A stretch of DNA of 64,000 nucleotides from Bremerella sp. TYQ1 (GTDB lineage: Bacteria; Planctomycetota; Planctomycetia; Pirellulales; Pirellulaceae). Location: positions 2,108,001 to 2,172,000 of the forward strand of contig NZ_CP083740.1 of the NCBI RefSeq assembly GCF_020150455.1. Reading direction: 5' to 3'. The position numbers were made by a program, and so were the translations under genes. The notes under the pieces were generated by a model, which saw only the letters and a program-made list of their open reading frames with translations, ran no database searches and had not been told where the DNA came from. Positions 16,720 to 25,979 of this stretch are shown one piece after another; positions within the stretch are counted from its first letter, which is position 1, and each line of letters starts with the position of its first letter.

Positions 16720-18525
16720 ATGACCAAGCTTGCCGTAACGTTGCTGCTGCTTCTCGGTGCCGCTGTGCCTGCGATGGCGGACGCAGCAACCCTCGCGAAA
16801 ACCCTTCAGGCCCGCGTCCGAGCGTTTCATGAAGGCGCCCCGAACGAAGGACACCAACTTCGCGTGGTTTACTTCTATCCAGCCGACCGCGAACCTCAGG
16901 CCAATTACAAGGAACGTGTCAACCGAATGGTCCTCGATATCAAGGACTTCTACGACACCGAATTTGCTCGAATCGGACTGGAAAACTCGCCGCTACCGGT
17001 CGAGATGGATGGCGATCAGGTCATGATCCACATGGTCCAGGGAGCCGAAAACCACGACAGTTACGGATATGACTCACGCTATGGCCGCAAGATCTTGCGC
17101 GAGATCGGTCAACAGCTGCGTGGCAAAGTCGACCCGGAACGAGAGTTCCTGCTGATCCTGTGTGCGTTGTGCGACAAGCAGGAAGATGGCGTCTACAAGA
17201 TTTATTCGCCGTACTATGGCCTGGGCGGCGCGAATCAGGTTCGTGGCATCTGCTTCGCGGCCGACTGCGAAATGCTCGACACGCTGAACCTGACAAAGAC
17301 CGATGAAGTCTTTCGTTACAACGAACACAACCGCAATCAACGCCGTTCACTGGCCGACTTCAACACGGTCTTCATTGGTGGCATGGCCCACGAGCTGGGA
17401 CATGGCTTGAGCTTGCCGCATAACCGTGAACTTCCGTCAGAGCGTTCCAAGGGAACCGCGCTGATGGGATCTGGCAACTATACCTACCGCGCGGAACTTG
17501 TCGGCAAGAAGGGAAGCTTCATGACGCTCGCCAGCGCGACGCGCATGATGTGCCATCCGCTTCTCACGCAAAGCAATAAGCAGCGTTTCGATCGCACCGA
17601 GTTGAAAGTCTCGGACGTCCAGTTCAGCGGAAACGGCAAAGCGGTCACCATTCGTGGTAAAGTCGAATCGAACGTCGAACCCTTTGCCGTTATTGCATAC
17701 AGCGATGCCGAAGGGGGCAATAACTACGACGCCTACCAATGGACCAACGAAGTTAAACCCGATGGTTCTTTCGAGGCGACTCTCGATATCCATAAGCCGG
17801 GCAACAACGTCTTGCGACTCAGCTTTTGTCACGCCAACGGGGCGACGAGCGATGTCAGCTATGCGTTTACAGCGAACGAAAAGGGAGAACCCAACGTTCA
17901 AGCATTGAAGGATGGCATGGCGGTTGCCACGCTCGAAAAAGAGATGCTCTCTGGCCAGACCAGCGAAGCGCGACAGTTCGCTGCGAAGTACCTGCAAGAG
18001 AATCCGCAGACCGAGATCGCGCCGATGCTTCAATTCGTTCAGACCTACGAAGCCAACAGCAAGCCGGCGAAGCTTGCGGAAGTCAACGAGCCGGAAGTCT
18101 TTCTTTCCGATGTCGAGCCTGCTTCGGCGAAAGTTGGCTACGGCCGTCCGTCACGCAACGCTTATATCACGCCTGTCAGCCGATACGATAGCGGCTTCTT
18201 CCTCCAGCCTGGCGGGCAGTTCCATGCCAAGGGTTTTTATGCCCACGCCCCGTCGCGATATACGTTCGACTTGGATGGCAAATGGAAACGATTCGAAGCC
18301 GTGGTCGGCCTACAAACCGGCATTCGAGGCAACGTATCTGCGATCTTCACCGTTAAAGGAGACGGCAAAGAGCTATACCGCTCGTCGAAGATACAGGACT
18401 CGAACACGGAAACGGTCTCGATCGATATTAGCGGCGTGAAAGAACTGGAGCTGATTGCCGACACCGGCGAATCAGACAACCGAAGTTGCTGGTCGGTTTG
18501 GGGATCGCCAAAAGTTTCCCGCTAA
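16720..18525 (+). CDS. Secreted metzincin-like zinc metalloprotease with NPCBM domain
   Basis: This 601-residue protein has a signal peptide (LAVTLLLLLGAAVPAMADA). A zinc site HELGHGLSLPH gives the metzincin spacing HExxHxxxxxH, and a candidate Met-turn ALMGSG follows about 20 residues later. A beta-rich linker spans roughly residues 290-430. The C-terminal 140 residues match the NPCBM carbohydrate-binding module (GGQFHAKGFYAHAPSRYTFD, KELELIADTG, CWSVWGSPKV), so the enzyme may be directed to glycosylated substrates or polysaccharide. It stands alone between divergent xseA and the convergent acyltransferase gene. Substrate unknown. Confidence 0.85.
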   Translation: MTKLAVTLLLLLGAAVPAMADAATLAKTLQARVRAFHEGAPNEGHQLRVVYFYPADREPQANYKERVNRMVLDIKDFYDTEFARIGLENSPLPVEMDGDQVMIHMVQGAENHDSYGYDSRYGRKILREIGQQLRGKVDPEREFLLILCALCDKQEDGVYKIYSPYYGLGGANQVRGICFAADCEMLDTLNLTKTDEVFRYNEHNRNQRRSLADFNTVFIGGMAHELGHGLSLPHNRELPSERSKGTALMGSGNYTYRAELVGKKGSFMTLASATRMMCHPLLTQSNKQRFDRTELKVSDVQFSGNGKAVTIRGKVESNVEPFAVIAYSDAEGGNNYDAYQWTNEVKPDGSFEATLDIHKPGNNVLRLSFCHANGATSDVSYAFTANEKGEPNVQALKDGMAVATLEKEMLSGQTSEARQFAAKYLQENPQTEIAPMLQFVQTYEANSKPAKLAEVNEPEVFLSDVEPASAKVGYGRPSRNAYITPVSRYDSGFFLQPGGQFHAKGFYAHAPSRYTFDLDGKWKRFEAVVGLQTGIRGNVSAIFTVKGDGKELYRSSKIQDSNTETVSIDISGVKELELIADTGESDNRSCWSVWGSPKVSR

Positions 18526-18552
18526 CTCGCATCTACGAGAAGCAACGAACTA

Positions 18553-19404
18553 CTAGGAAGCCGAGCGAAACCGCAAGATGGTTGGCTCGGCTTCTTCTTG
18601 CGCTGCTTCGTCCTGCTGGATAACCGGCTTAAAATTCCGCTGAGCCGATTGTCGCCAAAAGTGCGTCTGAAGTGATGTTTCGCTCTGCGATTTTAGTGGT
18701 GTCGCCATTGCCGAGAAGCTGACTTCGTTCTCTCCGAGCAGGCCCGACTCGGCCCATTTCTCGGCGGCCACCGTCAAGTGATTCAGCACGCGTTGCACAT
18801 CCAAGCGATGAAACTCGACATCTTCCTTCGTGACCTTCTTGGGAATGTGAATCGCTTCCCCCATGATCATCCGGGCCCGCGTGAAGGGGCGGGGCAGGGC
18901 AAACTTGTCCCACGTTCCGAAGCGGATCGGTCGATCCATGCCGAAGCCCATCGGAATGATCGGCATCTGTAGCTTCGAGGCGAGGTAAATCGGACCTTGT
19001 GCCATCTCACGACGTGGACCTCGAGGGCCGTCGGGGGTGATGGCCAAATGCTGCCGGCGCGAAACACGGATCAACTCTTTCAGCGCGGCAATGCTTCCCC
19101 AGTTCGACGAACCACGCACGGTTCCAAAGCCCATCAGATTGGCCGCGTGGGCCAACCATTCTGCGTCGCGATGCCGGCTTAGCAGCATCGAGATGTTACA
19201 GTGCCCACGCAAGCAAAACGGAATCGAGATGTATTCATGCCAGAAGATATAGATGCCGCGCCGTTGGCAAAACGGATTGGCGGGGTCATTCTCCGCTTGG
19301 ACGTACATCGCTCGAACGTCGAGGGTGCTCATCAACGTTCGCAAAGATGACACGATGGCCATACCACCGGTGCGTGCGATCCAAGGATGATGAGTTTTTC
19401 GCAT
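18553..19404 (-). CDS. DUF374 lysophospholipid/lipid A-type acyltransferase
   Basis: This 283-residue protein has the DUF374 signatures FWHE (residues 54-57), SRHRDAEWLA with the HxxxxD-like catalytic pair, GFGTVRGSSNWGS, and TPDGPRGP (123-130). The family transfers acyl chains to lipid acceptors at the inner membrane and is related to LpxL-type acyltransferases. The last 60 residues are a non-conserved tail. It starts 29 bases after the dapF stop, on the same strand, so the two are probably co-transcribed. With kdsA elsewhere in the window it supports synthesis of a lipid A-like outer leaflet. Confidence 0.85.
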   Translation of the reverse strand: MRKTHHPWIARTGGMAIVSSLRTLMSTLDVRAMYVQAENDPANPFCQRRGIYIFWHEYISIPFCLRGHCNISMLLSRHRDAEWLAHAANLMGFGTVRGSSNWGSIAALKELIRVSRRQHLAITPDGPRGPRREMAQGPIYLASKLQMPIIPMGFGMDRPIRFGTWDKFALPRPFTRARMIMGEAIHIPKKVTKEDVEFHRLDVQRVLNHLTVAAEKWAESGLLGENEVSFSAMATPLKSQSETSLQTHFWRQSAQRNFKPVIQQDEAAQEEAEPTILRFRSAS

Positions 19405-19433
19405 GGCTTCCGTGCCTCGACGAACCTAAACGG

Positions 19434-20312
19434 TTAGGCCAGTTCCGAATACAAAGGAACGCCTTGGGGAACGGTCCAAACGCCTTGGAAGACTTCTTCG
19501 GCAGGTCCTGTCATATAGACATGATTGTCCGCTTCGTTCCAGTGCAGTTCGAGATCGCCACCCAAGAGGTGATTCAAAATCTTACGCTCGAGCTTTCCTG
19601 TCAGCACACCAGCGACACAAACGGCGCTCGCCCCGGTACCGCAGGCCAACGTTTCACCGCTGCCTCGTTCCCATGTTCGCTGACGAACTTCTGTCGGGCT
19701 GATGATCTCGATGAACTCGACATTGACCCGGGCAGGGAACTGAGCCGCTTTTTCAATTTGCGGTCCAATCTTCAGCACCAAATCGTCGTCTGCTTTGTCG
19801 ACGAAGATCACGCAGTGCGGATTGCCCATCGAAACACAAGTTACGTCAAACTCGCGTCCGCCAGCTTCCAGCTTCTGATTGACTACCGGCGACTGGCCAA
19901 AGGTGGTCGGAATCTTCGCGGCGTCGAGGATCGGCTCGCCCATATTCACCGTCACACGCTTGGCGAGGTTGCCATCGGTTTCTAACTCAACCGAAAGAAC
20001 CCCGGCGCCCGTTTCGAGATCGAGTTTTTCTTTCTTCGCGATTCCATGGTCGTAGACGTATTTGGCAACACAGCGGAGTCCATTGCCGCACATTTCAGCT
20101 TCAGAACCGTCGGCATTGAACATTCGCATCCGAGCGTCGGCCACTTCGGACGGAGTAATCAAAATCAGCCCATCGCCACCGATGCCGAAATGGCGATCGG
20201 AAACCAACGGGGCCAGCTTCTCCGGTGCGGTGGGGAGCTGCTCTTCAAACAAATTGACGTACACGTAGTCGTTTCCGGCTCCGTGCATTTTCGTAAAACG
20301 CAATTGCGACAT
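19434..20312 (-). CDS. dapF: Diaminopimelate epimerase
   Basis: DapF converts LL- to meso-diaminopimelate for lysine and peptidoglycan. The 292-residue protein has the two catalytic cysteines in MCGNGLRC and ACGTGASA and begins with the family start [17 protein letters not shown]. The ATG at 20312 is preferred over an upstream TTG because conservation starts there, although the ribosome-binding site is weak. A meso-DAP epimerase agrees with a peptidoglycan-containing planctomycete. A 20-codon reading frame with a strong Shine-Dalgarno site lies 74 bases upstream. Confidence 0.97.
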   Translation of the reverse strand: MSQLRFTKMHGAGNDYVYVNLFEEQLPTAPEKLAPLVSDRHFGIGGDGLILITPSEVADARMRMFNADGSEAEMCGNGLRCVAKYVYDHGIAKKEKLDLETGAGVLSVELETDGNLAKRVTVNMGEPILDAAKIPTTFGQSPVVNQKLEAGGREFDVTCVSMGNPHCVIFVDKADDDLVLKIGPQIEKAAQFPARVNVEFIEIISPTEVRQRTWERGSGETLACGTGASAVCVAGVLTGKLERKILNHLLGGDLELHWNEADNHVYMTGPAEEVFQGVWTVPQGVPLYSELA

Positions 20313-20386
20313 CAGATTACCAGGTTGCCATTCTCGCAAAGTCAGACCAAAGAAGCCTTTATCCTACCGTGAAGAGGGCCAACTGG

Positions 20387-20449
20387 TTAAGCCCGTTCGC
20401 GTGGTGGCCAGGAATCGTCGAAATCGGCCGCGATCTTCTCGTAGTACAT
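20387..20449 (-). CDS. Candidate 20-residue small protein or leader peptide upstream of dapF
   Basis: An ATG at 20449 opens a 20-codon frame beginning MYYEKIAADF and ending PPRERA before TAA. AAGGA lies 9 bases upstream of the ATG, better than the site of dapF itself. The stop is 74 bases before the dapF start. The peptide is acidic in the middle, with no membrane segment. It could be a genuine small protein, a leader peptide for dapF, or chance; the ribosome-binding site is the main support. Confidence 0.4.
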   Translation of the reverse strand: MYYEKIAADFDDSWPPRERA

Positions 20450-20609
20450 TTTGCTTGTCCTTTTGAACAAGAAAAACTTTTCTCAATAAACCAAATTTCT
20501 ATTGCAAGCAGACCGGCGAAATGGCATCCTTAATCTACTTCATTCAGGTGGATTATCCACTCTTCGTCTTGCCTACGCTTTTCTTGCTTGTCTAAGGACA
20601 TTGCCTCCC

Positions 20610-21575
20610 ATGAAACCATATCGTCCTGGGCCGCGCTCCGGCTTCACGCTCGTCGAGCTTCTCGTTGTAATTGCCATCATTGGGGTGTTGATTGCTTTGC
20701 TACTGCCGGCCGTTCAGCAGGCACGCGAAGCGGCTCGACGCATGCAGTGCACGAACAACCAAAAGCAGTTGGGCATTGCGATGCACAACTATCACGACAC
20801 GTTCAGCCATTTTCCGCCCGGCGTGGTTGGATTGGTCAATTACGACGCAACCGATCCTCTGAACTTCCAGAACACACCACCCACATGGATGCAAATGCTG
20901 CTGCCGTTCATCGAGCAGGGCAATCTTTACGAACAAATGCAGTCTCACTTCGATCAAGGCCTTCGAGCCGCGACCGCCCCTGGTCGTTTCACAGTGATCG
21001 ATGGCCTGACATGTCCTAGTGATGCCAACGCCCCAAAAATTACCGACATCGAGCCTGCCGTCTGGTCTGGCAACTTCGGCTTCGCGGGGAACTACGTCGC
21101 CTGCAGCGGGTCTGGCTATTTCACGACAACAGCCGATCCCTACATGCAAAACAGCAACGGGATGTTCTACGCCAAGTCAAAGACCGACTTCGCCGATGTC
21201 ACCGACGGCACGACCAACACGTTGATGATGGGCGAAATCCTTGTCGTTCCCGACATCGCTCCGCGTAACTCGACCAATCAGGACCTGCGTGGGTCGTACT
21301 ACTTCGGTCGCCGCGCCGCTGGCTGCTTTAGTGCCCGCGAAGGTCCAAATACGATTGTCGGCGATCGGCTTAGCAGTTGCCGTAATTTGCCCCGCACTCC
21401 ATGCAACGGGCAGGGGACCGACAACATGATTATGCATGCTCGCAGTCTGCACCCCGGCGGTGCGAATGTGACACTCGGCGACGGCTCGGTTCGCTTCGTC
21501 CCGGAAACGGTCGATCGTGCGGTCTTTCAGGCCTTCGGAACTCGCAACGGGGGTGAAACGCCAGGTCAACTGTAG
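20610..21575 (+). CDS. DUF1559 pseudopilin-like secreted protein
   Basis: This 321-residue protein has the type IV prepilin-like N terminus RSGFTLVELLVVIAIIGVLI, with cleavage expected after G and methylation of F, then ARRMQCTNNQKQLGIAMHNY. The DUF1559 end motif SLHPGGANVTLGDGS shows the H-x9-DG pattern. Planctomycete genomes carry many such genes; they are probably exported and assembled or anchored by a pseudopilin route, but their function is unknown. AAGGA lies about 12 bases upstream of the ATG. The lipoprotein gene that follows 57 bases later is a usual partner. Confidence 0.92.
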   Translation: MKPYRPGPRSGFTLVELLVVIAIIGVLIALLLPAVQQAREAARRMQCTNNQKQLGIAMHNYHDTFSHFPPGVVGLVNYDATDPLNFQNTPPTWMQMLLPFIEQGNLYEQMQSHFDQGLRAATAPGRFTVIDGLTCPSDANAPKITDIEPAVWSGNFGFAGNYVACSGSGYFTTTADPYMQNSNGMFYAKSKTDFADVTDGTTNTLMMGEILVVPDIAPRNSTNQDLRGSYYFGRRAAGCFSAREGPNTIVGDRLSSCRNLPRTPCNGQGTDNMIMHARSLHPGGANVTLGDGSVRFVPETVDRAVFQAFGTRNGGETPGQL

Positions 21576-21632
21576 TCGGCAGATACTTGCGTAAAGCCTT
21601 TCCAATTTGCCCATGTCAAAGCGAGTATCTCC

Positions 21633-22043
21633 ATGCCACTAACGATCTTCTCGAATTCAAAATTACTGCTATTGCTCGGCGGCCTGGCTCTTGGCGTCGG
21701 CTGTAGTGATTCCAGCCCGAAGCTGCCGCCGACGGTACCGATCTCGGCCAAGGTCACTCTCAATGGCAAGCCGCTCCCCAAAGCATTGATCGCGTTCAGC
21801 CCCGTAGAATCAGGCCCCAGCTCCAACGGCCATGTCCGCGACGGAGAAGTGGTCGAACTATGGACCAACGGCCAGAAGCAAGGGGTTATCGTCGGAGACC
21901 ACAAAGTAACGATCTATGACGACGACATCGAGTCAGGCTCGATCGACTTGGTGCCAGACAAGTACGGCCGCATCGACAAAGGCATCGCCGTATCGGTCAC
22001 CGAAGAAGGCCCGAATGAATTTGTCTTTGAGCTGAAGAAGTAA
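21633..22043 (+). CDS. Small lipoprotein paired with DUF1559 protein
   Basis: This 136-residue protein has a lipoprotein signal with lipobox LGVGC (C at about residue 24). The mature part is beta-rich (ISAKVTLNGKPLPKALIAFSP, GVIVGDHKVTIYDDD), like the carboxypeptidase-regulatory/transthyretin-type domains often encoded beside DUF1559 genes. No catalytic residues are seen. It shares strand and probably transcript with the DUF1559 gene. It converges on the next gene with 15 bases between the stops and no visible terminator. Confidence 0.8.
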   Translation: MPLTIFSNSKLLLLLGGLALGVGCSDSSPKLPPTVPISAKVTLNGKPLPKALIAFSPVESGPSSNGHVRDGEVVELWTNGQKQGVIVGDHKVTIYDDDIESGSIDLVPDKYGRIDKGIAVSVTEEGPNEFVFELKK

Positions 22044-22058
22044 CGAGCCAGAAAGCTC

Positions 22059-22400
22059 TTAGCCGCTTAGATCGATCTCGCGTCCCTTCACAGTCGCGGG
22101 ATCTTTTTGTTGCGGGGCGTCGTAGGTGGCGTCCCCTTCGAGCTCTTGTTCCGGCTCGTCGGAATCGTGCCCCAGGCGTTCCCAGGCACGGCGACCGTCG
22201 GCGTCTCGGTCGGATGTCTTTTCGCTTTCTTCAGGGTCGCCGACACCGGCCGCCTTTTCGGCCTTCTCGGTCGAGTCTACCACGCGGGCCTGATTCGCCG
22301 TTGCCTGCTGATTGTTGGCTACGTCGGAAGAGTTACGCTGTGCCAGGTTCGACGCAGCGATCGAACTGGCAAGGGATGCTCCCATCGGTCCTACGCTCAT
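22059..22400 (-). CDS. Hypothetical small acidic protein
   Basis: I do not recognise this 113-residue protein. It begins MSVGPMGASLASSIAASN, a region that could form an amphipathic helix, and continues as a hydrophilic sequence rich in D, E, A and Q that ends GREIDLSG. It is probably largely disordered. AGGA 9 bases before the ATG at 22400 supports this start over upstream codons. It has no membrane segment and no cysteine. Confidence 0.6.
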   Translation of the reverse strand: MSVGPMGASLASSIAASNLAQRNSSDVANNQQATANQARVVDSTEKAEKAAGVGDPEESEKTSDRDADGRRAWERLGHDSDEPEQELEGDATYDAPQQKDPATVKGREIDLSG

Positions 22401-22635
22401 AACGTTGATCCTCGTAGTGCCCCAGGCTCTGGGAAGACGTTTCCCATGCACACTCGTCTTCCCAATGAAGAGAGTGCTCTAACGTGAACCGTGGGTCAGC
22501 GATGGCTGAAGTCAAACGGCTACGGAACCATGCAGGCACATCGAGGTGTTTTCCGCTGGAATAATGCTTCCAATTGATATCATCGTCACGTCCTCCCCCC
22601 ATCTTAAGGAGAGTTCGCATGCGAACCATTGGCTG

Positions 22636-25600
22636 CTAGCGAGGAATCGAGTTCCCACGCCGCACGCCAGCAGGTGCTTCCGGAACAGGAGGCGCGCCGA
22701 TAGGAAGTCGTACGGATCTCGCGGGAAAAAGTTGTTCGAGGGTTTCATTAACCATGGGAAAAATTTCTTGTTCGGTCGTTGGATTGTCGATCGAACCTCC
22801 CACATGAATCACCATCAAACTGCGGCTCGCTTCCCCCAGCATCTGCCGCACTACGGGCATATCAAACGTTTGATTGCCGAACTCGGTATAGAAACGCATG
22901 CTGATCTGACCATCCAGATTGGCTTCGCCGTTCCCCTTTAATGCCAACGCATCGCCAGAGAGTCGCATGTCGTCGAGATAGATATAGTTGCCGGCGACGC
23001 GGTAGTTGATGTCGGCCGTATTGAACGCACTGGTGTCAGGGAATCTCGCGTTGAGCACTTTGAGCATCGCCACCGCAAGTGGCAGCTGATAAAGATTGGC
23101 ATCGCGCAGCTGAAGCGACCCGGTACCATCGTACGACTGTGTCGTTTCCAGCGTTCCGGTCATGCTCAGCTGGCCGAAGATTCTGCCGGAAGTCTGCGTC
23201 CGATTTTGCTGCCCCAAGTCGATCATCATCTGACCGACCGTTCCATTGGACAGAGTCACATCGGCTTGAAACGGCTGTGCTCCGGCCAGTTCCATGCGGC
23301 TATCGAGCGAGACCACACCACCAAACGAATTGCCGGTCACATGCCGCGGCGGCTGTCCATCGGATCGAGGAACATGGCGTCCCATCAGGAACTGCTTTTC
23401 ATCAATCCAGAACGGCCCTCGTACGTTCGAGATAGGTATACCACGCGACGTAACGCTGTCGAGGTGATACTCACCAAACGAACGCGCGCCGGCCTCGTCG
23501 GCCTGACCTTCGAAGCGGATCGCGCCATAGATGTTGTCGATATGCGTTCCGCGACGGATCTTGCCGCCAGCCATATGCACCGTCATGTCCCAGTTCATTT
23601 GCATTTGCCGACCTGGGTTCGGATTAGACAGCACGACGGTACCATCCGCATGAAACAGCGGTCCGATCTGCAGCTGCTGCAGCGAACGCTCCAGCTTTTC
23701 CGGCACGGCCAGAAGCAAGTCGCGATCGATTACCACGTTCTCGATTCGCAAGTCTTCAAAGCGAATCTGCCAACGACGATCTTCCGGAAAATGGCAACTG
23801 CCGTTCGTCGAGACACGAACGTCGCCATGCCGCGCGGTGACTTGACTCAACGAAATCTGCCCGTTGCGAAACTCGACGCTGCCGACCACTTCATCCAGCA
23901 CGTAAGGGAAACCGACCGGTTCGACGGAGATCGCTCGCCCCGATAAGTTGCGGCTACGTTCCCACTTCTGGGCGTTCACCCACAAGTCGCAGCCGCCATT
24001 TTGATTCGGCCAATGCAGCTGGACATCCATGTGATCGATCGATCCGCGCGGGCGAAGCTGATCCCAACCTTCCTGGGCCGACGGCGGGATGGCGATCTTC
24101 AATTCGTCATCTAGCGGGATGTCCTTACACGTGAACGACAAGTTCAAGTTGCCTTGCTTGTTGCCTGGCACCTCTTGCCAGCTTCCTCGACACGTGATGT
24201 GTCCGCTGTCGTTGTATCCTGTCAGTTGTTCGATCGTGACCACGCCATCTTTCCAGACGATGTGCCCGTTGATCTTTGAGATGGGATAGCGGAACTTCTC
24301 GTACCGCACCGAAGCATCGATCACCTCCATCCGCAGCGACTTATCAGGCTTCACATCAGGCCGACTGTGGGTAACGATCGTGAAGTCGACATTCGCCGCC
24401 CCTTGCAAGTTGAAGTCGCGTGCGACGTTATAAACGTCTTCCTGTGCGACTTTCAACGCATGCTCGAACGTCGCGTCCCAGTGGACAGGGTCGAGCGAGC
24501 GAACACGAATCGGACCGCTGCTGTTAGGACCAGGATCCATCACACTACCGACAATCGCGATGCGTGACTTACCGGCATGGGCCATCAAGTCGATCTCGAG
24601 CAGGCGATTCTTGAAGTTCACTTTTCCCCGCGCATCGTTCACTGGGTAAGGGAACTTCTCGAACACGAAATTCATCCCGCGACAATTCGCGTGAATCTCA
24701 GGCGTCCATTTGTGACCGTCGAAATTGAGCTTCACCGAAGCATCGAGCCTGCCGGACGGTTGATAACGCTTCCAGCTTTCCTGCATGCTGTACGGCAACA
24801 TGCCAGCGAGGCCTTTGTGCAGCGTAATGTTTTTGAGCGTCGCCGATACGTGCATCGGACTGTCGCGTCGCCAGCCGGTTCGCGACATCGACGCACTTAC
24901 GGAACCATCTTCGTAGTAGGCGACCAGCTTCTCGACCTGAATCCCCGGCGGCGAAGCGACAATGCGTCCTTGAATTCGCTGGACCGAACCTGGGATGCGG
25001 GGATCGCTCCAAGTCCCTTCGCGTAGATCGACCGTGGCGACGTAATTGCTCAGCCCCTTGGCGTTGCCGGAAAGCTGAAACGATGCATCCGCAATCGCTT
25101 CTAAATGCATCAAGTCCTGAATGTGCTTCTTCCAATCTTCGGGGCATTGCTCCCACAGATGGTCGTCGATCCGCAGATTGGTGATGTTTCCCTGGGCTGC
25201 AAATGTTTGGGCCGCTTCATCGATCAATCCGGTAATCGTCGCCGATTCCCAGTTCTGACATTGCAGCGTCGCTTTGATTCGTTTCTGCTCGCGCGACTGG
25301 CCGGCATAGGCACCCATGCCAGGCGCAGCTTCCGTTTTAACTTGGAAGTCGACATCTTCAATCAAACGTCGAACGTTGCCGCCACGTCGATCGGCCAACA
25401 ACAGCGAACCGTCGTAGACTTCGACGGACGGGTTGTCGTCACCCCATTTCGGCAGTGGGAATAGCTGCTGCAAATTTGTGTTGCCATCGGCATCGAGCGT
25501 CGCGGTCAGCTTCGGCCGCCGCGCGACGATCTTATCGACCATAAAATCGCCTGACGCCAACGAACGTGGATCGGTGGTGCAGTAGACCATGATCTCGTCG

Positions 25601-25869
25601 ACGGTGACGACCTCCTGAGATTGATAAACGCTCGACCGCTGGGCAAGCGTTAAGCCGCGGATCTCGATTCCCTTGCCTTCAATGAAACGAGCCGAACGGA
25701 CCGACACCAGCATGTTGTCATAATGGCTGGCGAACTTCTTCTCGACGTACGAACGAATCTCGTTGTTCAGGTTGTGATAGAGATACAACCCCAGCGCGCA
25801 CGCAAGCACGGCCACGGTTAACGCGGACCATTTGATGAAGCGACACGATACAGAGAAAAACCGACTCAC
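22636..25869 (-). CDS. Very large AsmA-like protein, one N-terminal membrane anchor
   Basis: This protein of about 1077 residues has a single membrane segment near the N terminus (WSALTVAVLACALGLYLY). A long beta-rich body follows with repeated strand pairs, and the C-terminal AsmA-like region resembles LDGQISMRFYTEFG and IHVGGSIDNPTTE. AsmA/TamB-family proteins span the periplasm as beta-grooves that carry phospholipid to, or help assembly of, the outer membrane. A GTG at 25869 with GAAAGGA about 11 bases upstream is preferred; a TTG at 25890 is the alternative. The upstream glycosyltransferase gene is on the same strand, 110 bases away. Confidence 0.8.
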   Translation of the reverse strand: MSRFFSVSCRFIKWSALTVAVLACALGLYLYHNLNNEIRSYVEKKFASHYDNMLVSVRSARFIEGKGIEIRGLTLAQRSSVYQSQEVVTVDEIMVYCTTDPRSLASGDFMVDKIVARRPKLTATLDADGNTNLQQLFPLPKWGDDNPSVEVYDGSLLLADRRGGNVRRLIEDVDFQVKTEAAPGMGAYAGQSREQKRIKATLQCQNWESATITGLIDEAAQTFAAQGNITNLRIDDHLWEQCPEDWKKHIQDLMHLEAIADASFQLSGNAKGLSNYVATVDLREGTWSDPRIPGSVQRIQGRIVASPPGIQVEKLVAYYEDGSVSASMSRTGWRRDSPMHVSATLKNITLHKGLAGMLPYSMQESWKRYQPSGRLDASVKLNFDGHKWTPEIHANCRGMNFVFEKFPYPVNDARGKVNFKNRLLEIDLMAHAGKSRIAIVGSVMDPGPNSSGPIRVRSLDPVHWDATFEHALKVAQEDVYNVARDFNLQGAANVDFTIVTHSRPDVKPDKSLRMEVIDASVRYEKFRYPISKINGHIVWKDGVVTIEQLTGYNDSGHITCRGSWQEVPGNKQGNLNLSFTCKDIPLDDELKIAIPPSAQEGWDQLRPRGSIDHMDVQLHWPNQNGGCDLWVNAQKWERSRNLSGRAISVEPVGFPYVLDEVVGSVEFRNGQISLSQVTARHGDVRVSTNGSCHFPEDRRWQIRFEDLRIENVVIDRDLLLAVPEKLERSLQQLQIGPLFHADGTVVLSNPNPGRQMQMNWDMTVHMAGGKIRRGTHIDNIYGAIRFEGQADEAGARSFGEYHLDSVTSRGIPISNVRGPFWIDEKQFLMGRHVPRSDGQPPRHVTGNSFGGVVSLDSRMELAGAQPFQADVTLSNGTVGQMMIDLGQQNRTQTSGRIFGQLSMTGTLETTQSYDGTGSLQLRDANLYQLPLAVAMLKVLNARFPDTSAFNTADINYRVAGNYIYLDDMRLSGDALALKGNGEANLDGQISMRFYTEFGNQTFDMPVVRQMLGEASRSLMVIHVGGSIDNPTTEQEIFPMVNETLEQLFPARSVRLPIGAPPVPEAPAGVRRGNSIPR

Positions 25870-25979
25870 CCGGGATGGAATCCTTTCCAAAAGGGAGATA
25901 TGTCGCTAAATCTTGGCAGAATCACGCTTTTCGGTAAACGCCGGTTTGGGTGCGTGGCGCCGTTTTCCGCCGTCAGTTT

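Noticed and set aside
20548..20556. TTATCCACT near the DUF1559 gene as a DnaA box
   Set aside because: A single isolated match without other origin features.
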